Below are positions 27,920-37,704 of a stretch of DNA of 64,000 nt, one piece after another. Source of the DNA: Allosphingosinicella sp. (GTDB taxonomy: Bacteria > Pseudomonadota > Alphaproteobacteria > Sphingomonadales > Sphingomonadaceae); assembly GCA_030447665.1 (NCBI GenBank), contig JAUJOJ010000003.1, forward strand, positions 187,236 to 251,235, given 5' to 3'. The number at the start of each line of letters is the position of its first letter. Within the stretch, counting starts at the first letter, position 1. The notes beneath the pieces are model-generated. The model searched no databases, had not been told where the DNA came from, and saw only the letters and a list, made by a program, of their open reading frames with translations. The translations under genes and the position numbers were made by a program.

Positions 27920-28889
27920 ATGCGGCGCCGGCTCGCGCTCATCATCGCCGCGGCCGCGCTTTTGCTGATCGGTGGCGGCGTCTACGTCTTCGGAAGCTGG
28001 ACCGCCGCAGGTCCGGCCAAGCAGCCGACCCCGGTCGTCATCGCGGAAGGCTCAAGCCTCGGCAGCGCCGCGAGCCAGCTCGAAAAGGCGGGGGTACTCG
28101 CCTCGGCCGAAAGCTTCCGCCTGCAGGCGAGGTTCCTCGGCGGAGACAAGCCGATCCAGGCGGGCGAATATGAGATCCCCGCCAACGCAAGCCCGTCGCA
28201 GGTCCTGGCTTTGCTTCAGAGCGGAAAGACGCTTCAGCGCTTCGTGGCCGTGCCTGAGGGGCTTCCCTCGATCCTCGTATGGGAAAGGCTGATGCGGGCG
28301 CCCACCCTGGTTGGGACGATCCCCGTGCCCGAGGAGGGATCCGTGCTCCCCGACAGCTACAGCTACCGGCGCGGAGAGCAGAGATCGGCCGTGCTGAAGC
28401 GCATGCAGGATGCGATGACCAAGGAGCTCGACGCGCTCTGGGCCAAGAAGGGGCCGAACAGCGTCGTCACCAGCAAGCGCGATGCGGTCATCCTGGCGTC
28501 GGTGGTCGAGAAGGAGACGGAAAGCCTTCCGAACGGCCGATGGTTGCCGGCGTCTATTCGAACCGGCTGCGGCAGGGGATCAAGCTCGATGCCGACCCGA
28601 CCGTGATCTACCCGATCACCAAGGGGAAGCCGCTCGGCCGCCGCATCCGCCGCTCGGAGCTGATGGCGAACAACGGCTATAATACCTACGCCATGGCGGG
28701 GCTGCCGGCAGGGCCGATCGCCAATCCCGGCGGGAGTCGATCGCGGCGGTGTTGAACCCGGCGCAGACGCAGGCCCTTTATTTCGTCGCCGACGGGACGG
28801 GTGGGCACATCTTCGCGAACACGCTCGCGGAGCATAATGCCAATGTCCGGAAATGGTATGCGATCCGCCGCGAGCGCGGGGAGATGTGA
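27920..28889 (+). CDS. mltG: Endolytic transglycosylase MltG (two frameshifts)
   Basis: YceG/MltG cuts nascent glycan strands at the inner membrane. The N-terminus has one membrane helix (LALIIAAAALLLIGGGVYVF), then a LysM-like domain with QAGEYEIPANASPSQVL. The catalytic Glu is in LASVVEKETE at about residue 197. Shifts at about 28540 and 28735 move to GVYSNRLRQGIKLDADPTVIY, then NNGYNTYAMAGLPAGPIANPG, then LNPAQTQALYFVADGTGGHIFA. The stop is at 28887-28889. Five bases after fabF, as in many proteobacteria. Confidence 0.92.
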
Positions 28890-28906
28890 CGGCGCCCCTC
28901 CATTCG

Positions 28907-29000
28907 AGGGCCTGATCGGTTGAGGCGGAAGCGCTATGCGTTTCCACCAAGCCGTGTGGGCCCTCTCCATATCGAGGGGAAGTGGTTCAGCTCAGGCGGC
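28907..29000. repeat. Dispersed intergenic repeat at the end of the NlpC/P60 gene
   Basis: GCCTGATCGGTTGAGGCGGA...GCGTTTCCACC followed by GGGCCCTCTCC...GAGGGG resembles the element at 6788-6887 (GATCGTTTGAGGTGGAAGCG ... CTTCCACC). The ends GCCTGA and TCAGGC are inverted. Its right half overlaps the 3' end of the peptidase ORF, so the last residues of that protein may come from the repeat. Confidence 0.5.
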
Positions 29001-29855
29001 GGCGGTCTCACGACGGGAGTGCGTCCCGCGACCGCGTCAAGCGGTTCGATCACCGTCCGGCCGTGGTGGCCGGTGGCATGGATCAGATCCTGTGCGTCGA
29101 TCATCATGCCGACATGCCCCTCGAAAAAGATGAGATCTCCGCGCTGCAGCGCGTCGGGATCGTCGAGCGGCTTCGAGCGCGCGCTGCTGATCGCTGTCTC
29201 GCGGCGTACGGATTCCGCAGAAGCCGTGCGACACCTGCACGAGGCCCGAGCAGTCGATCCCGCGCGGGCTGCGCCGCCCATGAGGTAGGGGCTGTCCAAC
29301 AAGCGTTCGGCGACCGCTACGGGGATCATGCTCGCAGGCGCCGATCGCACGCACCTGAGTAAAGGCGATGAAGCCGATGTCGGTCGCGAGAAAGCCGGAT
29401 TGCTCGTGGCCGGTGACGCGAGCGCCCATCGGCAGCGTGGCGAGGTGCGGCACGTGGATGTTGGGCTCGGGCAGGATCGCCGCCTCGATCGCCGCAACGA
29501 CATGGGTCGGCGGCGGCGCCTCGACGAGCGAGATCGCCTCCACATAGCCGACATAATGATCGTGGCGGCTATAGCCCCAGGCCCATCCCCCCGAAATCTC
29601 CAGCACCGCGAAGGCCTCGCCGGGAAGCAGCTCGGATGAAATCGGCTGGTCGATGGACGGAGTGGGATAGACGAACGTCGGCCGCGTGCCGCAGCCGCGA
29701 ATGAGCGGGCGGGCATAATGCGGCGCGAAGAGCTGGCCGGCGAGCGCGATGTCGGCGATGTCGCGGCGGTAGGCATGGACCCGCTCGTCCAAGACGAGCG
29801 AGGGCGCGAGGGTGAAGCGCTCAGCCGTGCTGGAAGGATGAAGCCTCGTTCCTTG
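28934..29855 (-). CDS. NlpC/P60 (C40) cell-wall peptidase with SH3-like N-domain, frameshifted
   Basis: Endopeptidase cutting peptidoglycan stems. Reading from about 29850: TLAPSLVLDERVHAYRRDIADIAL, then an SH3-like domain (AVLEISGGWAWGYSRHDHYVGYV). The C40 domain has the catalytic Cys in GIDCSGLVQ, His in FEGHVGMM, and IHATGHHGRTV. Shifts occur near 29320, 29270 and 29200. No good start codon is seen upstream of LDERV except TTG at 29792. In the observed frame the stop is at 28934; a stop at 28992 in a neighbouring frame, before the repeat, is equally plausible. Lies downstream of the MarR gene. Confidence 0.75.
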
Positions 29856-29864
29856 GCGGCTCGG

Positions 29865-30166
29865 CGCGGGGCGTGGCCGTCCTGCTCGATGTTGCGTTCG
29901 AAGCTTTCAAGGAATTCCTGCCCGACATTGGTTCTGGCGACGAAGACGTTGCGGCGGTCCGCCTCGTCGCGCACGCGGCGCAGATAGCCGAGCGTGCCCA
30001 AGGTATTCAAGGCGCGCGTAATGACCGGCTTGGACACGCCGAGAATGTTGGCGAGCCCGCGCACCGTATGCGGCCCGGGCGTCATGTAGACGAGCAGCAT
30101 CAGCGCCATTTGACGATTTGTAAGGTCAGGCTGTCCCGACCGGACATAGCTGACCAGCGTTTGCAT
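29865..30166 (-). CDS. MarR family transcriptional regulator (3' end unclear)
   Basis: MQTLVSYVRSGQPDLTNRQM leads into LVYMTPGPHTVRGLANILGVSKPVITRAL, a winged helix-turn-helix, and YLRRVRDEADRRNVFVARTN, the wing. The open frame continues into the peptidase gene without a stop, so the true stop has been lost through a shift around 29865-29880 and the end is approximate. Same strand and directly before the NlpC/P60 gene, so it may control it. The ligand is unknown. Confidence 0.75.
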
Positions 30167-30304
30167 CCAGCCTTTTAGGAGCGTTCCGACACGTTGTTTC
30201 TCCGCTCGCGCGAAGTCTAGTTTCGGAGCTACAACCAGTCAGGACGGGTTTCGTTTCGTTAACGGCAAGTAATTTCAATGCCAAGTCGGGCGCACCTGTC
30301 TAGC

Positions 30305-30425
30305 CTGTTTGGGAATGCGGTTCCAGCCCGCTCCCCACCCAGCCTCCCGACGGTAATCGGGAGGCTGGGTGGGGAGCGGGCTTGCCGAGCCCGAGAAATG
30401 CGCTCTTGAGCGCATTTCCAAACAG
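30305..30425. repeat. Nested palindrome element, about 120 bp
   Basis: The outer arms CTGTTTGGGAATGCG (30305-30319) and CGCATTTCCAAACAG (30411-30425) are inverted with one mismatch. Inside is a perfect 25-bp inverted repeat (GCCCGCTCCCC... at 30326-30350 against 30357-30381) with a 6-base loop, and a second hairpin GAAATGCGCTC/GAGCGCATTTC at 30395-30418. It lies just past the M17 peptidase stop. Could be a terminator or a small non-autonomous element; 5' of it, 30190-30300 has no visible gene. Confidence 0.75.
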
Positions 30426-30430
30426 ATCTC

Positions 30431-31805
30431 TCAGCCGGCGTAACGCCCCTTCAGCATGTGCCAGGCCGCCCGAAGCCCAAGTGCTTCTCCGCCCTTCGGC
30501 CGGCCGGGCTTGGCGGACGAGCGCCAGGCGAAGGTGTCGAAATGCGCCCAAGGCGTGCCGTGCGCGACGAATTTCTGAAGGAAGAGCGCCGCGGTGACGG
30601 CACCGGCCATGGGCTGATCGAGGCATTGCCGATGTCGGCGATGTCCGACGAGAACATATCCTCATAGCCTTTCCAGAGCGGCATCCGCCAAACCGGGTCA
30701 AACAGCCTCGCCGCTCGCTAGCAGCGCTTCGGCCAGGGCATCGTCGTTGGCGAAGAGGGCAGGCAGATCGGGGCCGAGCGCGACGCGTGGCGCGCCGGTG
30801 AGAGTGGCGAAATCGATGATCAGCTCGGGGTTGCCCTCGGCCGCCCTGGTGAGCGCGTCGGCCAGGATCAGCCGGCCTTCGGCGTCGGTGTTGCCGATTT
30901 CCACGGTAAGACCCTTGCGGCTCTTCAGCACGTCGCCGGGGCGGAAGGCGTTGCCGGAAATGGCGTTTTCGACCGCTGGAATGAGGAGGTGGAGACGGAC
31001 GGGGAGACGGCTTCGCATGATGAGCAGCGCGAGGCCGAGCGCGTGTGCGGCGCCGCCCATATCCTTTTTCATAAGCCGCATGCCCGAGGCCGGCTTGATG
31101 TCGAGCCCGCCCAGATCGAAGCACACGCCCTTGCCGACGATGGCGATGCGGGGTGGCGCTGATCGCCCCATTCGAGCTCGATCAGGCGCGGCGCGCGATC
31201 CGCCGTGCGCGGCCGACGGCGTGGATCATCGGATATTCCTGCGCCAATCGGTCGCCGGTGGTCGTCGAAAGTGCCGCGGAACAGGGCTTCGCAGCAGCGG
31301 AAATGGCGGATTCCAGCTCTTGAGGGCCCAAATCTTGTGCCGGGATGTTGACGAGGTCGCGGACCAGCGCCGTCGCCTCGGCGAGGAGCAGGGTCTCCTC
31401 GGTCCGTGCAGGATCGTCCGGTGAGAAGGATGCGCGGGCCCTTGGATTGCGTCTCTTTCTTGTAGCGGTCGAAGCGATATTGGCCGAGGAGCCAGCCCAA
31501 AGCACCCGGACCGGGGCTGCGGCCCTCCACCCGGTAGCTGCCTTCCGGAAGCGACTCGGCGGCCTTGGCGAGGCACCAGGGGCCGAGCGCGTCCAGGTTC
31601 GCGACGCCCAGCGCTGCCGACCACTCGTCCTTACCCGCGAGGATGGCCAGCTGGGTGGCCTCGCCTTGAAACCCTGCGCCGCCAGCATCTGCCGGACCCG
31701 ATCGGGTTGGCCCTTCAGCCAATCCTCGAAGCCCTTCTTGTCGATGAGGAGGAGCGGGGTGGCGGGCTGGCCCTTGTCGGGCTGGAGAAGTGAGGCGAAG
31801 TTCAT
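30431..31805 (-). CDS. M17 family leucyl aminopeptidase-like protein, frameshifted
   Basis: A cytosolic zinc/manganese aminopeptidase. Starts MNFASLLQPDKGQPATPLLL at 31805. Pieces in order: LAILAGKDEWSAALGVANLD, GWLLGQYRFDRYK, LVRDLVNIPAQDLGP, then VGKGVCFDLGGLDIKP (active-site Lys and metal Asp), MKKDMGGAAHALG, and the M17 signature NTDAEGRLILADAL. The C-terminal end is WRMPLWKGYE and GTPWAHFDTFAWR, ending GRYAG at 30431. Five or more shifts. The domain order and ending follow leucine aminopeptidases, close to the PepA/PepB group used in sphingomonads. Confidence 0.85.
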
Positions 31806-31969
31806 GATCACGGCTCCGCCACGCAAAGCGCCTCCCGAGGAAGCCGCGAAACGACCGCCGGTGCGCGTCGCCCGTTCCCGAGCAATTCCCAATTCCGCCA
31901 GCGCGGGAACCGGCAGGCGAGGATATCGTTTCCGACGCGTCTCGATTTCAATCTCATGGAGAGCTTCGA

Positions 31970-32240
31970 TGTCCAACATCCCCAATTCAGCCATCTTGGC
32001 CGAGACGCGAACGCGCCTTCCGAAGACGGAAGAAAAGGGCGGCGGCGGAAAGGCCGGTGAAAAGGCAGGCGGCGGCGCCTCGATCAAGAAGCAGGCCGGC
32101 AAGATCGCGGACAAGGCCCGGACAATCCGAAGAGGCGCGGTCGTTGCCGCCATCGCCGCCGCTGCGATCGCCGCAGCGCTGCCCCTGGCGAGCATCGCCA
32201 TCGACCGCTTCACGCTGCGATCCCGCCGACGCCCGGCAGC
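31970..32240 (+). CDS. Small hypothetical protein with N-terminal MSNIPNSA, 3' end uncertain
   Basis: GGAGAG precedes an ATG at 31970. The product starts MSNIPNSAILAETRTRLPK, has a charged Gly/Lys-rich linker, KKQAGKIADKARTIRRGA, then a strongly hydrophobic helix (VVAAIAAAAIAAALPLASIAI). Proteins with this start and a single C-terminal membrane helix are common in sphingomonads; function unknown. The open frame continues to 32541 as Arg/Pro-rich sequence unlike a protein, so a frameshift near 32220-32240 is likely and the end given is approximate. Confidence 0.5.
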
Positions 32241-32259
32241 CGCTCAACCTCCTGCCGCC

Positions 32260-32987
32260 CCAAGAAATCGGCAAGAAGGAGCTGCAGCACCATCGCTCGG
32301 CGAGGTCCACAGAAGAAGAAAGAGAGCGCCGTGGCCGCGGAGGCGGGCGCTGGTCTGGAAGGATGCCTCGGTCGGGATGGCGACCGTGTTCGGCGACGGC
32401 TCCGGCGCGCAAGGCGATGGCTTCATGGGCAAGCTGCTCGGCGCCGGCAAACGGAGCCCGGCGGAGGCCTGTTCACCACTGTCTTCACGCACAGGGGTCC
32501 GGCAAGGCGCGTGTCGCCTTCGCCTCGCCGGTGCCCGGTGATCCTGCCCCCTGCGGCTCGCCGATCTCGGCGGGCGCCTGATCGCGCCTTCCTTGCCGCA
32601 GCCAAGGGTGTCTCGATCGGCATCGAGTTCCAGCGCAAGATGATGACCGGCCTGTTCGGGGGCGAGGGCTTCATCATGCAGAAGCTGGAGGGCGACGGCT
32701 GGGTTTTCGTCCAGATGGGCGGAACGGTGGTGGAGCGGGAGCTCGCGCCCGGCCAGCAGCTACACGTCGATACCGGCTGCCTCGCCGCCTACACGCCGTC
32801 CGTTGATTTCGATCTGGTTGCGGCCGGCGGCGTCCATGGTCTTCGGCGGCGAGGGCGTGTTCTTCGCCCGCCTGACCGGACAGGTGTGGATGTCGCTCCC
32901 CTTTTCGAGGTGCCGGCGGCAGCCGCGCTTCCTTACGGAGGGCAGAGCCGTGGCGAGGGTCCGTGCTTCGGCTCATCGGCGGTCTAG
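32260..32987 (+). CDS. AIM24 / TIGR00266 family protein, frameshifted
   Basis: Beta-rich proteins of unknown biochemical role. From about 32325: ESAVAAEAGALVWKD, ASVGMATVFGDGSGAQ, GFMGKLLGAGKR, SLFTTVFTH-like, then FLAAAKGVSIGIEFQRKMMTG, LFGGEGFIMQKLEGDG, the conserved GGTVVERELAPGQQLHVDTGCLAAY, SVDFDLVAAGGV and VFGGEGVFFARLTG. At least four shifts. The start was not found; 32260 is a guess. The stop at 32985-32987 overlaps the rimO stop on the other strand by two bases. Confidence 0.75.
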
Positions 32988-34317
32988 TTTGCGCCCGAAA
33001 ATCTCAGGGGCCGGACTCCGAACAGGTCGTGCTCGTCGTTATCCTCGATCAGGACCTTCACAATGTCACGATGTCGCGCCCTGCGATCTGAGGCGCGTCG
33101 GGTGCGGTGGCGCCGCCTCGATCTCGCGTTCTCCGCCTTCCCCATCGGCAAGGTCGATGATGACGTCGAGCGTGCGGCCGATCTTGGCCTGGAGCTTGGC
33201 GGCCGAGATGGCTGCTGTCTTCTCCATCACGCGCGCATAGCGCTCTTCCTTCACGTCCTCGGGGACAGCGCCGGGAAGGACGTTGGCGGCGGCGCCCTGG
33301 ACGGGCTCGAAGCGGAAGGCGCCGACGCGGTCGAGCTGGGCTTCGTCGAGCCAGTCCAGGAGATAGTCGAAGTCCGCGTCGGTCTCGCCGGGGAAGCCGA
33401 CGACGAAGGAGGAGCGGATCGCGATGTCTGGGCAGATATCCCGCCAGACGCGCAGACGCTCCAGCACCTTCACCTGGTTGGCGGGCCGTTTCATGGCCTT
33501 GAGCACCGATGGCGACGCGTGCTGGAAGGGGATATCGAGATAGGGAGGATCAGCCCCTCGGCCATCAGCGGGATCACCTGATCGACATGCGGATAGGGGT
33601 AAACGTAATGGAGGCGAACCCAGGCTCCCAGCTTGCCCAGTTCGCGGGCGAGATCGGTCATGTGGGCGCGGACCTCGCCCCCTTCCAAGGCCAGGCGCGG
33701 TGGCGCATGTCGATGCCGTAAGCGGACGTGTCCTGGCTGATGACGAGCAGCTCCTTCGTACCCGCGGCGATCAGCTTCTCCGCTTCGCGCAGGATTGCAT
33801 CGGGGCGGCGCGAGACGAGGTCTCCGCGTAGGGACGGAATGATGCAGAAGCTGCAGCGGTGATTGCAGCCCTCGGAAATCTTCAAATAGGAATAATGACG
33901 CGGCGTGAGCTTGAGACCGCCTTCGGGGACCAGATTGAGGAAGGCGGAAGGCGGCATGGGCGCGGCTTCGTGGACCGCGCCGACGACCTGCTCATATTGG
34001 GCGGGGCCGGTGACGGCGAGCACATCCGGGAAGCGCTCGCGGATGATTTCGGCTTCCTTGCCCATGCAGCCGGTGACGATGACGCGGCCATTCTCGGCAA
34101 TCGCCTCGCCGATGGCGGCGAGGCTTTTCTTCCTTGGCGCTGTCCAGGAACCCCGCAGGTGTTGACCAGCACGACGTCGGCATCGTCATAATCGGGCGAC
34201 AGCGCATAGCCGTCGCTCCTGAGCTTCGTCAGGATCCGCTCGCTATCGACCAGCGCCTTGGGGCAGCCGAGCGAAACCATGCCGACCTTGGGGCGGGGAG
34301 GGGAGTATCGTTGCCAT
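32984..34317 (-). CDS. rimO: Ribosomal protein S12 methylthiotransferase RimO, frameshifted
   Basis: A radical-SAM enzyme that methylthiolates an Asp of S12. The ATG at 34317 (MATILP) is followed in another frame by [18 protein letters not shown] and NTCGF, the UPF0004 domain. The radical-SAM cluster CNHRCSFC is at about 33840-33865. Later parts are [40 protein letters not shown], and the TRAM-like end [19 protein letters not shown]. Shifts lie near 34300, 34140, 33690, 33540 and 33080. RimO rather than MiaB because of the [12 protein letters not shown] and SDEL-type start. Confidence 0.93.
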
Positions 34318-34490
34318 GGGATGCGCCACACATAGGGCGAAGGCGGCGATTTTCCTAGTGGGGGCGGCGCGCTATCGCAAACGCCCAAACTGCCAAAGCC
34401 TCAAGCCCGCGGATGGGAGTGCTTAGCTGGATCGGTTCGAACCGACCCTGATCCTAGCCGTCATAGGTCCAGCGGCGTGCGGCCACTTCC

Positions 34491-35533
34491 TCAGCCCAGC
34501 TCGGCTTCGCGCTTGGCGGTGGGGAGGATCTCGACGATGCAATCGCCTAGCACCAGCGCACGCGCCTCGGCTTCCCAGAAGCCGTGCGGAATGCCGTCGC
34601 GGTAGATGCGCACGCCAAGGCCGGTGGCGACCTCGGCCAGAGACTTGCCGCATTCCGCCGGTGTGATCTCGCGCTCGGCGAGCCTGACGCGGCCATGGCT
34701 GGAGGCGAGATCGGCGATATAATCGGCGATGTGCGCGCCATGCGTCGAGCCGGCCAGCAGCAGCCCTGCAAAGCTGACGGGATTGATCACCGTGGTCGCT
34801 CCCGCCTGGCGGGCGAGCAGCTCATTATCCTCGTTCCTGACCGCGACGCTGATCTTGAGGCGGGGCGCGAGATGGCGGGCGGTCAGCGTGATGAGGATCG
34901 CCGTATCGTCGCGTCCGGCCGAGACGATCATCGCCCGCGCTTCCTCGACCCTCACCGCCTGCAGCGTCTTGTCGCGCGTGGCGTCGGCTTCGGCGGTCGC
35001 GCAGCCGAGCGATTGCGGCCGCTCGAGCGCCTCGGCGCTCGGATCGATGACGACGATTTCGCGCGGATCGGCGCCGAGCGCGAGCAGCTCGTCGAGCGCT
35101 TCGGCGCCGCTGGTGCCGAAGCCGGCGATGATCACGTGCCCGGTAAGGTTTCGCTGAATGCGTTCCATGCGCCATTTGTCCCAAGTGCGGCGGAAAACGA
35201 AGGTATAGGCCGTGCCGATGAAGATCAGCACGAAGAAGATGCGGATCGGCGTCACCACGAAGGCGTCGAACATCCGGGCGCGGTCGCTGATCGGGACGAT
35301 ATCGCCATAGCCGGTGGTGGTGATGCTGATCATCGTGAAGTAGATCGCGTCGGTGAAGCTCAGCTCGCCGTCAAGATTGTCCTTGAGGCCTTCGCGCTCG
35401 AACCAGTGAACGGCGACGGCAAGGGCGAGGAGGCCCACCACCATTCCGACGCGCCAGCCGATCTGCGCCCATATCGGGGCGGGCTTTTCCGCCGCAGCGT
35501 GACGCGATCGGGTTTGCGCGGACGCCGCGGCAT
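34491..35533 (-). CDS. Potassium channel with RCK domain, one frameshift
   Basis: Two membrane helices flank a K+ selectivity filter, TTTGYGD, in a voltage-independent channel pore (FTDAIYFTMISITTTGYGD). The RCK/TrkA-N domain follows, with GHVIIAGFGTSGAEAL and the acidic IVVIDPSAEAL, and a TrkA-C-like part (LGVRIYRDGIPHGFW). The ATG at 35533 ([16 protein letters not shown]) overlaps the surE stop (TGATG). One base lost or gained near 35470 separates it from IWAQIGWRVGMVVGLLALA. Without the shift the frame would begin only at 35444. Confidence 0.88.
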
Positions 35534-36295
35534 CAGGAATAATGCTCCGAGATCCTCCCGAGCGAGGGCTCGTGCGTGAGATCGAGGTGGAGCGGCGTCA
35601 CCGAGACGAAACCATCGGCGATCGCCTCGAGGTCTGTGGAGTGGCCGGGCGTCTCGATCATCGGGCCGAGGCCGAACCAGAAATAATCGTAGCCGCGCGG
35701 ATCGGTGCGCTTGACAAGGCGGAGCCGTCCGTAATCGCGCAAGCCCTGGCGGACAACACGGACGCCATTCACCGCTTCGGGAGGCAAAGCGGGAAGTTGA
35801 CGTTGATCAGCGTGCGCGGCTCCATCGGCGTTGCGATCAGCGGCTGCAGCACCCGCTCCGCCCAGGCTTCGGCCGCGGCAAAGGCACCATGTCGCCCATG
35901 CGTTCGCGCGCAATGCTCTGGCTGAGCGCGATCGAAGGAATGCCGGCGAGCGCGCCTTCCATCGCCGCCGAGACCGTGCCCGAATAGGTGACGTCCTCGC
36001 CCAGGTTCGCGCCGCGATTGACCCCGGAGAGGATGAGGTCGGGCTGATGATCCTTCATGATGTGCGAGATCGCCATCATCACGCTGTCGGTAGGAGTGCC
36101 GGTGACGCAGAAGCGGCGCTCGCCGAGCTTGCGGAACCGGACCGGAATGGTGAGCGTCAGCGAATGACCGGCGCCGGACTGCTCTTCGGTCGGCGCGACG
36201 ATCCAGATGTCGTCCGAGAATTTGCGCGCGATCCGTTCGAGCAGCTTGAGCCCTGTGGCGTTCACGCCGTCGTCATTGGTGAGGAGGATGCGCAT
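35533..36295 (-). CDS. surE: 5'/3'-nucleotidase SurE, frameshifted
   Basis: A survival protein that removes phosphate from nucleoside monophosphates. [13 protein letters not shown] has the metal-binding Asp pair. Then [25 protein letters not shown] and [22 protein letters not shown], the core of the family. Two shifts around 35880 and 35800 precede the last part, [12 protein letters not shown]...[31 protein letters not shown]. The stop overlaps the channel start. The ATG at 36295 is the standard one. Confidence 0.95.
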
Positions 36296-36390
36296 GGGGC
36301 CGGCTATGGCGTCGGGCGGAGGGCTGCGCAAGCTCGGGCGCGGCAACCATCGTTGCGGCTGCAACGTTGATCGAGCAAAAGGAGAAAGAG

Positions 36391-36838
36391 ATGCAGGTTC
36401 CGCACAACAGCTTCGTCCTCGTCGCAGACGGGGAAGAAGATGCTGTTCTTCCGCAACGAGGGCGATGCCGAATTCCTTGAAGCTGGAGGTGGAGCGCGCG
36501 CGAGCATGATGTCGGCGCAGACCGGGACATGAAGACCGATGATGCTGGCCGCACCTTCGATGCATCTCGGGCGGTGCGGGGCGAAGCGCCTATGAGGAGG
36601 TGGACTTCCACCAGCTGGAGGAGGACCGGTTCGCGGCCGAAGCGGCCGAGATGCTGAAGCAGCGCGCGCGCTTCGCAACGAGTTCCAATCCGTGATCATC
36701 GTCGCGCCGCCGCGGACGCTCGGCGAGCTTCGCAAACATTACCATAAGGAAGTCGAGAAGAGGCTCGCGGGCGAGATCGCCAAGGATCTGACCGGCCATC
36801 CGGTGCCGGAGATTGAAAAGATCATTCGAGCCGAATAG
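36391..36838 (+). CDS. Host attachment (Host_attach) family protein, frameshifted
   Basis: GGAGAAAGAG precedes the ATG at 36391. The product opens [14 protein letters not shown], then [13 protein letters not shown] in the next frame, [17 protein letters not shown] and [24 protein letters not shown], and finally [25 protein letters not shown], which is the conserved end of the Host_attach family (first described in Agrobacterium, involved in attachment). About 148 residues; three shifts. Biochemical role unknown. Confidence 0.75.
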
Positions 36839-36892
36839 CCTGAGAAAACACAGGGAAACCCGCGGCAAGGCCGCCCATGATGTGAGGTAACG

Positions 36893-37486
36893 ATGCCCGT
36901 TTGTAAGACGCTTTTTCCGTTCCGCTGTTCCAGTCGCGCTCGCCGCCGCCGCGGCCGGCCTGCAGCCCGCCTCTGCCCAGCAGCCCGCCGCTCAACAGCC
37001 CGCCGCCCAGCAGGCCCCCGCCCGGGCGGGCATGACGGTGGGCGCCAAGGTCAGCGACGCCAGTGGCGGCGATGTCGGTGCCATCTCGAAGGTGGACGGC
37101 CAGTTCGTGATCCTGAAGACGGATAAGCATGAGGTGCGGCTGCCGGTCGCTTCCTTCCAGGGCGCACAATGGCGGGTTCCTGTTCGGCATGACGCGCGAC
37201 CAGCTCAATGCCGAAGTTGAAAAGACGCTTGCCGCCGCCACCGCCAAGATCGTGGCTGGCGCTTCCGTCACCGGGTCCCAGGGCGGCAATGTCGGGACGA
37301 TCGAGGCGATCGACGATCAGTTCGTGACGGTGAAGCTGGTCTCGGAAAGAAGGTGCGGCTGCCGCGCGCCGCCGTCGCCCCCGGGCCGAACGGCGCCGTT
37401 ATCGGCATGACGGTGGCCGAGCTCGAAGCGGCTGCCGGCGGCGCGGCGTCAAAGGCGGAGGCTCCAAGGAAGCCAAGTCTAAGTAA
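36893..37486 (+). CDS. Secreted protein with two tandem beta-repeat (PRC-like) domains, frameshifted
   Basis: ATG at 36893. Combining frames gives a signal region (VPVALAAAAAGLQPASAQ), a Gln/Pro/Ala linker and two similar units: MTVGAKVSDASGGDVGAI...LKTDKHEVRLPV, and AGASVTGSQGGNVGTI...VKLVSER...VRLPRAAV. Each looks like a short beta domain with a Gly-Gly-x-Val-Gly turn. The end is Gly/Lys-rich (GGSKEAKSK), stop 37484-37486. Four or so shifts. Resembles exported PRC-barrel-like proteins common in sphingomonads. Function unknown. Confidence 0.6.
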
Positions 37487-37501
37487 GTCGGCTTCCGCTC
37501 C

Positions 37502-37556
37502 TAGACCTTGATCGATCAGGTTGAACCATTGCCTGATCCGTGAATCGAGGTCTTAG
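37502..37556. repeat. Dispersed hairpin repeat (second copy)
   Basis: TAGACCTTGATCGATCAGG and CCTGATCCGTGAATCGAGGTCTTA form an imperfect hairpin. It is the relative of the 26154-26203 element, in the opposite order. Confidence 0.5.
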
Positions 37557-37656
37557 CACCTACTGAAAAGGGCCTGAATGGTCAGCTACGATGAGCCGCG
37601 TGGAACCGGCGAAGGCTTCCACCTCAAACGATCTGGCTGGGGGCAAAGGCTTCAAA

Positions 37657-37690
37657 GGCCGCGCCGAAGGGAGACGGCGCGGCCTTTCTT
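37657..37690 (-). terminator. Terminator hairpin after the VPAP protein gene
   Basis: AAAGGCCGCGCC / GGCGCGGCCTTT, loop of about 9 bases, with T-rich ends on each side (TTTCTTT). It serves the minus-strand gene at 37705; it could work for both strands. Confidence 0.75.
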
Positions 37691-37704
37691 TGCTCGGAGA
37701 AGGC

